Source: Heliocidaris tuberculata
Lineage: Eukaryota > Echinodermata > Echinoidea > Camarodonta > Echinometridae
Length of the DNA stretch: 64,000 bases
Assembly: GCA_025618425.1 (NCBI GenBank)
Contig: CM046847.1
Coordinates: forward strand, 11,464,468-11,528,467
Direction: 5' to 3'
In this document: positions 1-13,800 of the stretch, in pieces
Numbering within the stretch: the first letter of the stretch is position 1
How the letters are laid out: each line of letters begins with the position of its first letter
Notes under the pieces: generated by a model
The model's database searches: none
Told to the model about the DNA's origin: nothing
What the model saw: the letters and a program-made list of their open reading frames with translations, nothing else
Translations under genes and position numbers: made by a program

Positions 1-610
1 CCATATAATCAATAAAGGTAAATTGCTTTCCATTACCTCATGTTATGCTACACTGTTAGTAGGGTTATGAATGTAGTGAAAACTGAAAAGTGAAAAAAAA
101 AAGAATTTATGCATTTAAGAAATCTGACAACTCCATTGTCATTTAAATCATTAACAGAAATCTTCCCATCACTCTTTAAGTCATACAATTAGGTTAAGAT
201 TACTTTTCTTGTGAATGATTAGGTTCATAACACATACACCATGCTGTATTGCTGCATCATCTTATGACGCTCAAGCAGTGCCTGCTTGTGGAGACCAATG
301 TCCAAACCAAATCTGTAACTTGGCTATCGCATGCACTTTTCATTTCCGCCCATTTGAATTCTTCCCACAAACAGTTGGGCATGAGTAAGAGCCATGTTTA
401 CGTTCATCACTGCCTGACACAAAAAATAAGCAATTATATTGTTTTCGCTCTATAAATTTTGCAAAAAATTTAGGGACAGAAATCACAGAATTATTATAAC
501 TTGGGTACTTTTTGCATCAGATTTAACACATCGAGTATGTTTTGTTAACTTTTCTTTATTAAAAGTATCAAATCGGGTTCTTAAAAAACAACAGGCAAGC
601 TGTACTAAGA

Positions 611-638
611 AGGTACTAGGCGAGCTTGCCTAGTACCT
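611..638. repeat. Perfect 11-bp stem hairpin
   Basis: AGGTACTAGGC at 611-621 is perfectly complementary to GCCTAGTACCT at 628-638, with a 6-nt loop GAGCTT. It lies 20 bp left of the MITE half copy. The function is unknown. It could be the scar of a small foldback element. Confidence 0.8.
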
Positions 639-658
639 CCTTTTTAGAAGCTTAGTAA

Positions 659-810
659 ATTCACCACTTCACTTTGCGAAAGTGCATCATCGTTGCTGTT
701 TGTAGATTTCAGAATTTCCCAATCGCGAATTTAACCACTCACGAAATAGCCTGGTTAGTCCAATTCACAAAAAATTATGTCCGCGAAATATAATGCGTAA
801 TACAGCAGTA
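659..810 (+). mobile_element. Half copy of CGCGAAAT-type MITE
   Basis: This is colinear with the right half of the complete element at 46327-46604. Shared landmarks are ACCACTTC, CTGCTGTTTGTAGATTT, CGCGAAT, CTGGTTAGTCC and CCGCGAAAT followed by a TACAG...TA end. The left half and left terminal repeat are missing, so it is a truncated, immobile copy. It differs from the 46-kb copy at many positions, which suggests an old insertion. Confidence 0.75.
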
Positions 811-1744
811 CTAAATGCAATGTGAACTCCAGTACAAAGTAACAATCAAGTATCATAACAATTAAAAAAAAATCATCCTCAAATACATCGATATTTAAGA
901 CCATAGCAGTCTTAAGTATCTTAAAGAAGGGGGTCAAAGTGTTCTGCCGACATCCACTTCGCTATGAAATTATAGTTATCCATGATGCTGATTCTCATAA
1001 AAGATGTAATTTGTTAACTTCCTCAGAATCTGTTCCTGTTTCATTTCATTTCATATGAAGAAGGTGCCCTGTCCTAAAAAACCTCAGTTTGTTGAATTGG
1101 GGAAGAAATTTAATCTGCATGACTGTGCTGTTATTATTTAGATGTACCCATTCGTTTTCATATATTGCGAGTTTAACTGTGGAAAAATTGAAAAAATTTG
1201 GTGACCACTTTGCTTTTTACATTCGCTAATTATTCAGGAAAAAAGCAGTAAAACAAAAAAAAACAACACATTTTTTCCCTCTTTATTTTTGTGTATATCG
1301 TGAATTTTTTTATGATAAGCTTTAGAAGATGATAAGAAAGCAATGAAAAAAAATATACTTATATTGAACTCGGGACTCAAATATGAAATGGATAATTATG
1401 TACGGAAATTAGTTTTTGATGTAGTTTGCTGCCCTCTAAACTGAAGAAGTTTCAGCTTGTCCAACACTTTTTTTCCTTTTGATTTAAAACCCTAGTCAAC
1501 ATTTATTTTAAGGTTCCAAAGAGAAAAACATGATTCTAAAATTTGGTCAATTTGTCCACCAAGTTTAAGATGTATACCATTGATCTGAAACGTCCATTTT
1601 TACGTTCAAGACTACAAAATTAGTACACATGATGCTGCTTTGAAGAGACATTGTTATGACAAATGACAAGTGATAGAATCATACCAAGTTATGAAAATGT
1701 GAACCCAACTAATGTCAGTGTTTGTCTATTGTATTCAGTTTCAG

Positions 1745-1810
1745 GAAGCGGCGAGGTGCAATGGTGCTTTTCTCAAGTCAAAGGAACAGTAGATGATGAT
1801 GTAACTGAAG
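1745..1810 (+). CDS. PPP2R2: PPP2R2 coding exon 2 (first in window)
   Basis: A 66-nt exon after acceptor TTTCAG and before donor GTAAGT. It carries residues 1-22 of the visible protein ([15 protein letters not shown] then an acidic DDD segment). The first base of the Gly codon comes from the missing upstream exon, and the last base pairs with the next exon to make Ala. The WCFSQVKG block is a B55 hallmark. The in-frame ATG at 1663 lies in the intron and is not the start. Confidence 0.95.
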
Positions 1811-4800
1811 GTAAGTTCTTATTCGATTATTACCAGATAGTAGTTATGTTCACATGACAGTTCCTAAACTTTCAGTTTAGCTCATGATTTCAAAACTCTA
1901 AGTTATCTTCACGTTTCAGGCCGTGCGGACGGAGTTAAGATTACAAAAAAACTTTGAGTTAACTTGATGTTTCGAAATCACAAGCAAGCTTGTGATTAAC
2001 GCCAAAATCACGATCAGCAGGGGTCCTCACTCGTAGTTACATGTATATGCTGTACGATTGACCTCTTTAATCAAATTAAGCTACATGGACGTGCATTGAA
2101 ACACTTAATCGCTTGGCTTGTAATCTCATAACTTTGGTCGTTCTTTCGGTCCCATGTGAATCCTCGTCATTTTGCTAACTTAAAGTTTCGAAATCATGAT
2201 GGCCCGTTCGAACGTAGCTAATATGTAATGTGATTTGACCCTGTCTGCTCATATTTATACTGGACAGTGAAAATTCTTGCTGTGATGGCATTTGCATGTT
2301 TGAAGACGGGGGAAAAGGAAAACTCTGGTGCTGTTTGTATCAGCAGACAAGCTCTGAAATAACCCCCCCCCTTGTGTGTGTATGTACGGTCGTAATAAAA
2401 TCAATTATTTGATCTATTACTTTTCTTTATTATATTCATGTGCCATGTAATCAGAATTCAATTAAGACATAATTACTTTCATATTGAGACCCTTTCAACT
2501 ATACCACTTGATCAGATTACCCATTATCTTTCATTTACATTGATATTATGATGTACATGTACTTGTAGATCAATAGCATGAACATGATTATTGCATTTTT
2601 TTTGGTGTGTGTGTATACATGTGTAAAAAGCCAGTCACCGGTGGCATCATCCATGTAATTATGAAGTTTAAACCATGCACATGTGTGGTTGCATTTGCCC
2701 AATGAACTAACCCTAGATATTTACAAAACCTTTGGATGTTGCTCTAAGCCATAAACTGAAATGTCAGTCCCCACTACAGTGTATGCGACCAGTAGGTAAT
2801 CATTCGGGAACGAGGAGTGCCCGAAAGCAAGTCTTGCTTTGATGATAACATACTCAAATTTGCTGTTTTGAATCGATTAGTTCAACTCCTGAGGATTCTC
2901 CTTTTCTTTTCTGAACCCTGATTTCTTCAATTTAAATGTTGAATGAGGAAAATATTAGACACATGATATACATGTACATGTACATTAGGTTTTAACCATC
3001 TTTTATATTTTCTATTTCAGCTTCACTGAATACATTCTTGCTGCTTTTGAGCATTTATTTCTCGAAATGTATAGTTTGCAATGACACATTTACACCTGTA
3101 TACATGTATTTTGACTTAATTAATGTAGAAAAATATGGCTATCTAATAATGCTTGTCACCTGTAGCTCCTTGGAATTTTGTGGTCATTATGCCTACATGC
3201 ATAATATGAATGAATTAATGAAAGACTTTGATGCTGCACATACAAATGTATTTTACGTGGACAAAGGCAGCATATCAAAGTTCATGTTTAATACAGATTG
3301 TTTTCACATGGATTCTATTATTTATATCTCAATCAAGTGCTTAATGAATATGGACAAGGTTTAGAATGGAAAAATAGAGATAAACATCCTGGAAATAAGC
3401 CTGTCCAATCAGATGCAAGAGGACACCGCATCATCCCCCACACATCTTTAAATGTCAAAGTGGCATAAATAGACTGATCTGACTCTGCACACTGTGGCTC
3501 ATGTGGCAATGGAATAGGCAACTGTCCTGCCTAACCAAGCAAATGCAGGAATTGAAAATGGGTAGTTAAGAAGTAGGTCAAAAAGGCGAGATATTCCACT
3601 GCACAATATTTGCAATTGTGCCTTGAAGCATACACATGTCCTGGTCTGGGGCATCGATTTGGAGATGTTACATGTACATGTACAGTACATACATTTATGC
3701 AGGTGGTTTTTGTTCCATGTGTACATTGAAATTGGACTGAGAAATTATTCATTCATGTGTTAATTTAGTTAAAGTCTCTTGTACATGTACATGTAGTAGG
3801 AAAGAAAAGATGAAGCAGCTCATGTATGAATGAAACCAAGGGGGAAAAAAGTTCTGTGTTTAATAGGTTTGGACAGGAATAGAAGTTGAAATGAGAAGTT
3901 AATAGATATTTTGTATTGAGTGTTGATTAAACTTCAGATTAAAAATGTGATGTTTAAATGTTGACCACTTATTCAAGTGTAACATAAATGAAAATAAATT
4001 TTCAGAATGATATCTGGGTGGCTGGACCTTGCATGATTTTACATCTCAAAGGGGGTTGAAGTGGAACTAACACTTACTAGCCTTCAAATTTATCAGGCAC
4101 TAATTTTGTTTTTTCTGTCGACATCTCTTCTCTTTAAGAGCAGTATATTGGTTGGGTTTGTAGGTAAACAGATAACTTATTAACGTATTTGCTGTCACGT
4201 CATGGGCAGTGTTATGCATTATTTTCTTAGTTTCTTTTATACTACAGTAAGTATGAATTTAATTCTATGGTTTTGTTTTGTTCTTGTTCTTGGTCTTTTT
4301 TAGGCCTTTGCACATTAGAATCGAGCTAAAGTAGTCCAAGGTCCTTACAATGACATTATACCGGTAGCATTCAAGCATGTGCCCTAATAACTGCACACAA
4401 CTCATTGTACAAATAAGCTTTAGCTGAGGTTAGATGACATTCCCTGCTGAACAGTACGTCAAATGTATGATTTTCCCCAGGTCAGTGAGCTGCCCTCCAA
4501 CCCACGCAGCGTGCCACTTTCCTTCTCCATAGGCAAAGAGTATATACATGTAATTATGCAGAGGATGAGCAGAGAGGCAGAGTAGAGGAGGATTACTGTT
4601 GGGGAAAAATTTGTGTCTTTGCTCATTATGTGGTGAATTATGATCATCACCTTCAATTCAGAATGACATACTTAAACTTCTAAATGGAACTTTGTACACA
4701 AAGGGGAGGGTGGTACATGTACACGTTCATGTATCTGAGTCGGATCAACAACTTGTTGCGCAGAATTTACTTCCCCCTAAAATATTTTTGTTACACATAA

Positions 4801-7800
4801 ATGACAGAACAGACAGTGCAGGTATATTTTTATTGTACACTATAGTATGGTGGAGAATATGTTGCAGACACTTATTTTTGTCCCCGCCGAACGAAGTTCG
4901 CGAGGGGACTATGAAACGGGCTCCGTACGTGTGTGCGTGTGTGTGTGTGTCCGTCCGTCTGTCCGTGTGTGCTCAGATGTTAGAAAATGCTACTTCTCCG
5001 TCATTTCTTGGCCGATTTTGATTCCGGTTGTTTAATCTGATAGGGCTGGGTGGGGGCTTCCAAACTTCTACACAGAATTTTGAAAATTCATTAATTATGC
5101 AAATTTATGCAAATTTATATTTAAAATCAACGAAAAATGCTACTTCTCCTCTATTTCACATCGGATTTTGATTCCGATTGTTTTATCTGATAGGGCTGGG
5201 TGGGGGCTTCCAAACTTCTACACAGAATTTTGAAATTCATTAATTATGCAAATTTATGCAAATTTATTCAAAATTGACAAAAAATGCTACTTCTCCTCTA
5301 TTTCACATCGGATTTTGATTCCGATTGTTTTATCTGATAGGGCTGGGTGGGGGCTTCCAAACTTCTACACAGAATTTTGAAATTCATTAATTATGCAAAT
5401 TTATGCAAATTTATTCAAAATTGACGAAAAATGCTACTTCTCCTCTATTTCACATCGTATTTTGATTCCGATTGTTTTATCTGATAGGGCTGGGTGGGGG
5501 CTTCCAAACTTCTACACAGAATTTTGAAATTCATTAATTATGCAAATTTATGCAAATTTATTCAAAATTGACGAAAAATGCTACTTCTCCTCTATTTCAC
5601 ATCGAATTTTGATTCCGATTGTTTTATCTGATAGGGCTGGGTGGGGGGGCTGCCAAAATTCTACACAGAATTTTGAAATTCATTATTCATGCAAATTTAT
5701 GCAAATTTATTCAAAATGGCTGAAGGTTCATAATGTTTTCATGTTTTATATTTCAGTTGTATACATGCATTGTTGGTATTATCTTCTTTTGCATGCAGTA
5801 ACATTATTATTTTATTCACTAAAGTTTTTCACTGAAGTTTTAAGGTTCAGGCTAGTTAATTTCCACAGATCTGCACTTCCGGCGGGGACATTTATTACGC
5901 ATTGCGTAATTTACTCATTCACTTGTTGTATTTGAAAAAAAATCCAGTATTTTGTGTAGGAGGATGAGATGAGTTGTTGGTGGGATACAAGGTTATTATC
6001 ACTTGCATGAGGTTGCTCAGGGCAAAGAACATGCACTCATGACGAAAGAGAGAGAGAGGAAAAATAATGGTAACATCAGTTCTTGACTCTGACAGGCACC
6101 TGGGCTGGGGCACATTGGCTCACAAAATCTACTGTCCGCACACCCGAAAGTTTTAACATTGCACATGTACATACATGTACATGTGCAGACTCTTAACATT
6201 TCAGTCCAGGCCCCCTACCTACCTACCTATTAAAAAGGTTGGTGTGGAGCCTTGCTCCCACACATGGCCCCCATGGCAGGCAAACCACTGTCAATTTGAT
6301 CAATTTCTTTTAGAAATCAGGACAATTACATGTAGTATAAAGACATGTATCTAATATTGTACAGATCCGGTTGTTTAGATGGATACTTTTAAGTGAACTT
6401 TGATTTTATAGCTATGTTAACAATGAACTGTAAAGGCTATTTATTACTCATTACCAGAAAATTGTGTCCCATGTTGTAGATGCATCATGACATGCACATG
6501 TAACTGGTTACACACATGTACAGATATAAATTATACGTGTAAGGAAAGGATACTGTGTTGTAGTTGTCTTCCTCAGGAAGTGAACCTTTTGCTGACCCTG
6601 GTATTCTTTTCTCAGTTTTCCACCCAAATACATTCCATCCTTCCAACAGTATGAATGATTTTCTTGTAATATACATCTCTATGGGTCTGTGACTCTGATG
6701 TAAAAAGAGATTGTAACATTATGCTCACAAGGGTAAAAAAAGGGGTACTCATTTTTTAAGGCCCACCTAATTTTAATGACAAATTGCTCCCAGTCAAAGT
6801 AAAGTTAAGGTTTGTGAAAGGGGAGAAAAATCACAAAAAGATAATTATGCAATTATGAGTTTTTCAATTCACGATGAATGAGAATCTAGAAATAATGAAA
6901 ACTAGAGAAAAAGACTTATTGAAGTTTGAGAAAAAAAATGTGGAGAAGATAACAGTGGTTTTGAGATTTGATAGTCGATATTAGTAGGCCAAATGTGCAA
7001 TTGTTTGCAATCTATTGAACATTAAGATAATACCATGAATTTGTTTCTTTCTTCTCTGAAGGAAGTACATTTACCTGAATTGTAAATTAGGTTTTTTTTT
7101 ATCCATCAGCATGGAGTAATGCACAAAAACAACATCCAAAAATATTTGGGAAAGTTAGCTGTAGCAGAGTAATGATAAAAAATTAATCAACTGTGTTATA
7201 TTTTGCAAGAAATTTTGATTTTTGTTGTTGTTGTTGTTGATTTGTACACATGTTGCATAACATTAGACAGTTTAGACATACATGTATGTTAAGCTGTTGA
7301 CATACATACAGTGCCATACTCAGAATACAAATTTTATGCAGTTGTTCTTTCGAGTAAAAATATTTTACAAATTCATTAAATAAGTCCCTCCATTCCTGCA
7401 TAGCAAAACTTATTGAATGGCTTTTTGGCTTTTTAGGGTTTCCTTCCTGCTATTTTTTGTACTTGGAGTCTTTATTAAAGGAAACCTCACCCCAAGAAAT
7501 ATCGTAGTTATGTTGAAAGGCAAATTTCATATGCCTATTGATCTACAATGTTCCTTACAAAAATGTAGAAGAGATATATTAAAATGAAGATATTCTTGGT
7601 ATGATGTAAGATCTGTTAGCATGACATGGACGCTACCATTTTCTTGATAATGTGATGTACCAGGCAAAGTTGAACATGTACATGTACCATGGGCCCAGCT
7701 CTTGTCAAAGAGACATTTGAATTCCATAACAAAACCTCCACCTTTCAGTTGAGGGAAAATCAAAGCTGAGAAGGTAAAACTAATATATATTATAAATGTA

Positions 7801-10800
7801 ACTCATTTTTTTACAAACAATTTAAAAATATATCAGTTGACAAAGCAATTTTAAATGCAAAACCTTTACCCCACAAGAGTCACAACTAATTCAAGCAATT
7901 TGCATTCTGACAATTAAAGTACAAAAGATAATAGCAGGTGAGTGAAATACTTCAGCACCACAGATATTTGGGAAGAAAACATCCATAAATTTGAATAAGT
8001 TAACTTGCTAATCGACTTTGCTTAGTACGTCATTTATAAAGAAAATGGAGATGCCCATGTAGTGCTTCGAAACTTCACATTACGTTAAGAATATCTGAAT
8101 TTTATGTATACACTGTATCTCTCTCGTACACTTTTGTGAGGAATCTTGTAAATTGACATGCAAGAATACAATAAATCTCACAGAATAACTACATTCATTT
8201 CTTGGGTGAGGTTTCCTTTAATACTTTTTTATTTATTGGTTCTGTTTACATGGAAACCAAAAGTGATCAGCTTTTCAACATAGATTGATCATGTACAATT
8301 GTATGTACATGTACATGTACGTGCATTCCATATTTTTTGTCATTTTGTTCTTAAACCTGACACAACTTACTGTTTTGTTCACAGAAGCTCTATTTGGGTT
8401 GCTTTTGTTACGATGAGATTTCCGCACACAGTGATGTTTATACATGTACATCCTATTGTTTATACCGGAGCCCCCCCTTTTTTTTTTTTTTTTTTAAGAG
8501 CTCTTTTGGAGCCCTATTAGAGCTAAACTTCCCTATTTGGATGTTTATATTTTTTCAGTGAAATCAGTGAAATGACAGCTGATGTGATGGCCATTTAATT
8601 TTGACATGTACATGTAATATTCCATTCTTTTCGTTACATTTTATCTACAGTTTAATTTTGTTTCCTTTTTACCTGACAGCTGATATAATTTCTACATGTG
8701 AGTTCAACCATGATGGTGAACTACTAGCAACAGGTGACAAAGGAGGCAGAGTAGTAATCTTTCAACGAGAAGACTCGGTAAGAATTTTCCTCTTTCTGGC
8801 ACATGTAAAGGACATTATCCTGCTATCTATAGGGTATGCATACAGCTGTCCTGATTAATACTCCAAAATCATCTTGTCACATTTGATATAAATGAAACAT
8901 AAATCTCAAAGTCTGTACAGGGCTTGCCTTTTACTTTCTTGTTAAGGATCTCATGCTCAAGTGGCCTTTCAGGTGGCCAAATGAATTCTGAGGTGGCCTG
9001 AATGCTACATTTTATTTATTTGTTTCTTATACTATATTTTTTTGGTGGCCCGGGTGGCCACCGATCCAACAGTTTCAGGTGGCCTGATACTGTTTTAGAT
9101 GGCCATTGGAATCAAAGTCGAGCCCTGCTAAATTGTCAAGGCTTATTTTCAGTGATGTGAAAAATCTGTATTTTCTGACTAAATTAGGGAGAAGAACAAA
9201 GGCTCAAATTTCCTGCACCACTTCTTTAAATATGACAATTTTATTAATTTTTTATGTATACTGTTTCAGTTTATTTAAATTATTGCATACGTGATTCATT
9301 TCATAACACTTGAAAAAAAATCTCATTTCATTTGACCTACAGGTTCATAACCAGATCATGTCTTTTATGATATTTTAATCCCTGTAATGTCATAAAGAAT
9401 ACAAATTGATAGCGAATCTGTCCTTGATGTGATGGGATGTTATATAAGTGAGTGACATGGAAATCACTTGATACAAATCACTTGATACAAACACAAAAGG
9501 GATGAACTTTATTTTTCAATTGAATTTGTTTTGATCTATCCTTCTGCATATAATTTGAACATTGCAATTTCTGTAATACACTGATGAGCAGTGTATCTAC
9601 CTGTACAGTGGTTTGTGTAGTATTCAGCTTGGTGTTGTATCAAGCAGTCCTTGTGAGTGAGTGTGTGTGTATTGGTGTGTGTCTGAGGCCTTAGGCAAGG
9701 GATTTCCTTATTGGGATCCATCCTTTTTCACAAGGGGAAGAGAAGTGAAATGGATCAATGACATGCTAGATCTGTAAGGGAAATCACATACCACTGGCAT
9801 GCACCCGTACATTGTAATATTGTATACATAATACATTGTATGTATAGTCCAAGGATATATAAGAATATAGAGCAATCATAATTTTCATATTCTCTCTGTC
9901 CCTCTCTCTATCTCTCTTCTATTTTTAATTGCACTTCACTGTTATTAATGGTAATTTTCTGTCTGTGAATATAAAATCGAAAGTAAGATTTTATTTGAAG
10001 GCTACTTTTTTAAGCCATACTGGAATTAATTATGTTCAGTGGATTTACATGTACATATATCCACACAGTGTGACAAATAATATTTTGTTCGTGGGACTGG
10101 GAGCTTGTTGTTAGGATTGCTGTAGTGAAAATGAGATTGCTTGCAGTAATTTGTATCAGTTAGTAGATTAATAAATTAATTAATATAAAGTTATAACCAG
10201 AGCTCTTTTTGACCTTTAACTTAGTCTCTTTGTGCTCCCCATTTATTTTATCTTTCTCTGAGTCAACTCATTGACAAAAAAAAAAAAAAATCCTTTTATT
10301 TATTCTCTTTTTGTTCTTTTATATAATTGGGAAAATTTTGGGCATACTCATTGCACATGTACATTATGTTTTTTGTTTTCTCTTTTTTAAAGTTGTACAA
10401 TGTTTCTCCTTTTCTTATAGCCTCTCACTTGAAAAAAAAAAAGTCCTCCAATCTCTTTCTTTGATTGTTAAGGATAGGAGGAGAGAGGAATTGGGTGTAG
10501 ATATTCAATTAGGGCTTCTAGCACTAAATTATGTATTGCAGATTTTACTATGAAACTCCTAATTTTGATGATTGTATCTAGGGCTGTATTGAAACGGTTT
10601 AAAACGTTCGGAAAACGACCGTGAGGTCCCAAAACGGAATGGATTTCCCGGTTTTCGGTTAGCCGAAATGATGCTACATGATTTTGAATACATGGGAATG
10701 TCCAAACATAAAACTTGCTATAAAAGCCTAATTTTCCTCCTCTTTATTCATAACAGTGCTAAAAAGTATCAATTTACCTACCATGATTTGATTTTAGAAT

Positions 10801-13800
10801 GTCTTATTTCTTGTTATTTTGTGGTTAAAAAACTCAGTTCTAGCTTCAAATGCTGATAATCGTTCAGCAGTGGGGCTGCGATCTTGGTACTCATGAATAT
10901 GCAAAGCTTTATGTAAATATGTGTGAAATCAGCTCTGTGTAAAGTTCTCTGGCACCCTCTCCTGATCAGATCTTACATGCAGGGATTTGATAGACAATAT
11001 GGCTGCCCCCATACAACGGAATCAACATTTTGAAGCTCAAACTCACTTGGAATTCTACAAAATATCAATGAATAAGACATTTTAAGCTCAAGTTTTGGTA
11101 GGTAAATGTATGCTTTTTATCAGTATTCCGATTAAAAAGATGAAAATAATGGCTTTTGTAGCAAGTCTCTTTTTTGTTATGCCTGCAGTCCCATGTGTTC
11201 AAAATCATATTGGATCATCCAATTGTTATAACCTTGCATATGTGTGAGTGCGTTCAACCGAAAACCGTTCAGTTTATAGTCCCCGTTAAACGGAAAATGA
11301 AATAATCGAGATAATAGAGCACTAATTTTATCACAACTGTTTTTTATCTCATTCTTTTTTCACAGTCAAGAAATTCAACACCACCAAGGGGTGAATACAA
11401 TGTATACAGCACCTTCCAAAGCCATGAGCCTGAATTTGACTATCTCAAAAGTTTAGAAATAGAAGAAAAAATTAACAAAATCAAATGGCTTCCTAGGCAA
11501 AATCACGCACATTTTCTCCTTTCAACAAATGGTAAGTGTACAATGGCTTTTTGTTGCTAATATTCAAGTATTAAAGGGAAAGTCCAGGTGTGCCCTGATT
11601 ACAAGTTGATTTTAAAAGAAGCAGAAAAACTAAAGAATTAGATCAGTGAAGGTTTGAGCACAGTCTGATATAAGAAAGTTAGGAATTTTTATGCCTCCGC
11701 CCACCGAAGGTGGTGCCGGAGGCATTATGTTTTCGGGTTGTCCGTCCGTCCGTCCGTCCTGCTTACACAAACCCTGTGTAAAACAAATCTATTCCTTCAT
11801 CAAAAACTTAGAAAATGAAAATTTGTGAGATTTTCTGTACTGAGCAAACGGGAGAGGAGCTCGCAAGATACGTCACAGAGTTGCCAATATGTGTTTGTTT
11901 GATTACAACTTCAAAATTTCATAACTTATTTCTTTGCTCAAATTTTCACTCATCTGTTTCTCTCATTTTTCTTCTTTATTCAAGTCAACTTCATACTATC
12001 GTAGACTTTCCCTTTAAGGGCCATTCTGAAAGTCATGTGTATGACCAAAATCCTGAAAAACAGTTTACTTAAACCTAATTTTTCAGTATTGGTCTAAATT
12101 TGTCTAATATCAGCAAATTCGGGTGAAATTACCTTTTGTTGATTTATTCCTTCAAATTTTGAAGGAAAAAAAAAATTCTGATTTGTGGGGGTTAAAATTT
12201 TAAAAATCTTACTTTTCTCATTAAATTGGGCAGCATGACGTAAAGTAAACCTGTGCATAAGATGTAACAGCAATCGCAATATCACAAAAAACCTAAATTG
12301 ATAACCAATCTGCACTTTGCATTAAAATGGTAGCCCCTTAATATATCAAATAGCCCCTTCAAAGTAAAATGTAGCCCCAAGGCTAGAAAAAAGTAGCCCC
12401 CTAAAATAAAATCCTAGGCTGTGTATAATGTGTAATTCCTAGCATTCTAGATCAAAAGATAATCCAAAAACGTCTCTAAAAGGAGACATGTACTGCTGTG
12501 GGTTAAGACTTTCCTTGTGTGTTAAAATATTTCTTTCAATAGTAGATGTAAGAATGTAAGAATGATGATTGATGTATTATTAATTTAAAAAATTGTTATT
12601 GTTCCTGTAGATGTGTTAATTATGTTTAGATACCCAGTGCATGACATCATTCAAACATGACATTTAAAAGTACGAGAGAAACAGTAAAAATGCCTACAGG
12701 TGAAAATTATATTTGTTTAGAGTGATTTATCTTGTATGCCTGATATTAACGTTCACCTGTACAAAATCACTAAAGTAGTCAGATACTGTGGAATTACTTT
12801 TGAATTGAGAGAACCATTGATCATTATCCGTTATGAATTTTTTTTGTGTACACCCACTCTTGTGACAAACTTGAAGATTAACTATTTCATAGAAGGGTCG
12901 TTTTGAATAACATACTAAAGAGCAGTGTTCAGTAGTCCTAAGATGGAAAAATACAGGTTCTGTTTTAAGAATAATAGAGGCCTTTCCTGTAGCTCTGGGC
13001 CAAAATAACCTGATTTGGAATGAGAGCCAAATCTTCAGCATTCTTTACATGATGCTGTTTTATATTTCACTTCCAGATAAGACTGTCAAATTATGGAAAG
13101 TATCTGAAAGGGACAAGAAGTGGACTGGCTCCAATCTGCTAGGTGAGGATGGAGTTCTCCTGGATCCTTCCAACATCACCTCCGTCAAGTTACCCGTGGT
13201 GGAGCCCATGGAGCTGATGGTGGAGGCCAGCCCCCGGAGAGTGTTTGCCAACGCTCACACCTACCATATCAACTCAATATCCGTCAACAGCGATGGCGAG
13301 ACGTACATATCAGCGGACGATCTCCGGATCAACCTCTGGCATCTAGGCATCACTGATCAGAGCTTCAGTATCCTTTTCAGGAGAAAGTATAGCTTATTTC
13401 CAGCTAAGAATATAGCCCTGTCACTTATGGGTTATCACTTATTTTTTAATTTGTATATTTTGTTTCATCTGAAAAGTGGAAGTACCCCACCATTTTGAAG
13501 AAAACTATATTAGCTTGTTGACTACTGAATTTTATTATTCTGAAAGGGTTAAAGGGCAATCCAACCTTGATAATAAGATGATTTGTGTGAAAGCAAAAAA
13601 ATAAGAAAAACTGGATGGTGAAAGTTTGAAAGAAATCGGACAAGGAATAAGAAAGTTATGAATGTTTGAAAAATGAGATCACTACATCTATGCGAATCTC
13701 AAATTGGCAATTTGGTGATTCAATTGTGACATGTTTGTGGACAACTCTCCCATTTGTCGTACACAAAAATATCATTAATTTGCAGTTTTCTTCAAGGCGC

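Larger units (their letters stand above)
1..1744. other. 5' flank or first intron of PPP2R2
   Basis: No coding exon is supported here. The exon at 1745 opens with the last two bases of a codon, so the short first coding exon (start codon plus a few residues) must lie further upstream; I found no ATG-containing segment followed by a fitting donor in this stretch. It holds a half copy of a CGCGAAAT-type MITE (659-810), a perfect hairpin at 611-638 and AT-rich sequence. The small reading frames here look random. Confidence 0.7.
1811..8679 (+). other. PPP2R2 intron 2 (6.9 kb)
   Basis: A large AT-rich intron. It contains the Helitron-like element with 147-bp repeats (4878-5925), a foldback element (7475-8221), a perfect palindrome at 1976-1997, several TACATGTA-type palindromic runs (for example near 2550, 2970, 3670, 3785, 6165, 7675 and 8300), and a poly-C/poly-T tract at 8471-8496. 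A 108-codon frame at 3038-3364 has AT-driven composition, and I do not call it a gene. Confidence 0.85.
8778..11365 (+). other. PPP2R2 intron 3 (2.6 kb)
   Basis: This intron holds a small hAT-like MITE (8918-9127), a GT-repeat patch near 9655-9690, and a palindromic element at about 10575-11315. The rest is AT-rich with no coding signal. Confidence 0.85.
11532..13076 (+). other. PPP2R2 intron 4 (1.5 kb)
   Basis: A palindromic MITE with a second element inside it begins 39 bp after the donor (11571-12017). A short patch at about 12330-12410 repeats TAGCCCC four times. The remainder is unremarkable AT-rich DNA. Confidence 0.85.

Noticed and set aside
1663..1744. In-frame ATG upstream of the first visible B55 exon
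   Set aside because: The upstream part of the frame is unlike any B55 N-terminus, and a TTTCAG acceptor sits exactly at the point where similarity begins.
3038..3364. 108-codon open frame in PPP2R2 intron 2
   Set aside because: AT-rich codons throughout, no recognisable motif, and no splice context linking it to another exon.
4984..5710. CRISPR-like array of regularly spaced repeats
   Set aside because: Units are directly adjacent 147-bp tandem repeats with no unique spacers, and the genome is eukaryotic.
5540..5935. Similar open frames in both Helitron-like copies (also 15331-15663)
   Set aside because: The two copies are nearly identical DNA, so a shared frame is no evidence of selection. 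The two differences I checked both change the amino acid, and the frame crosses the end of the tandem array.
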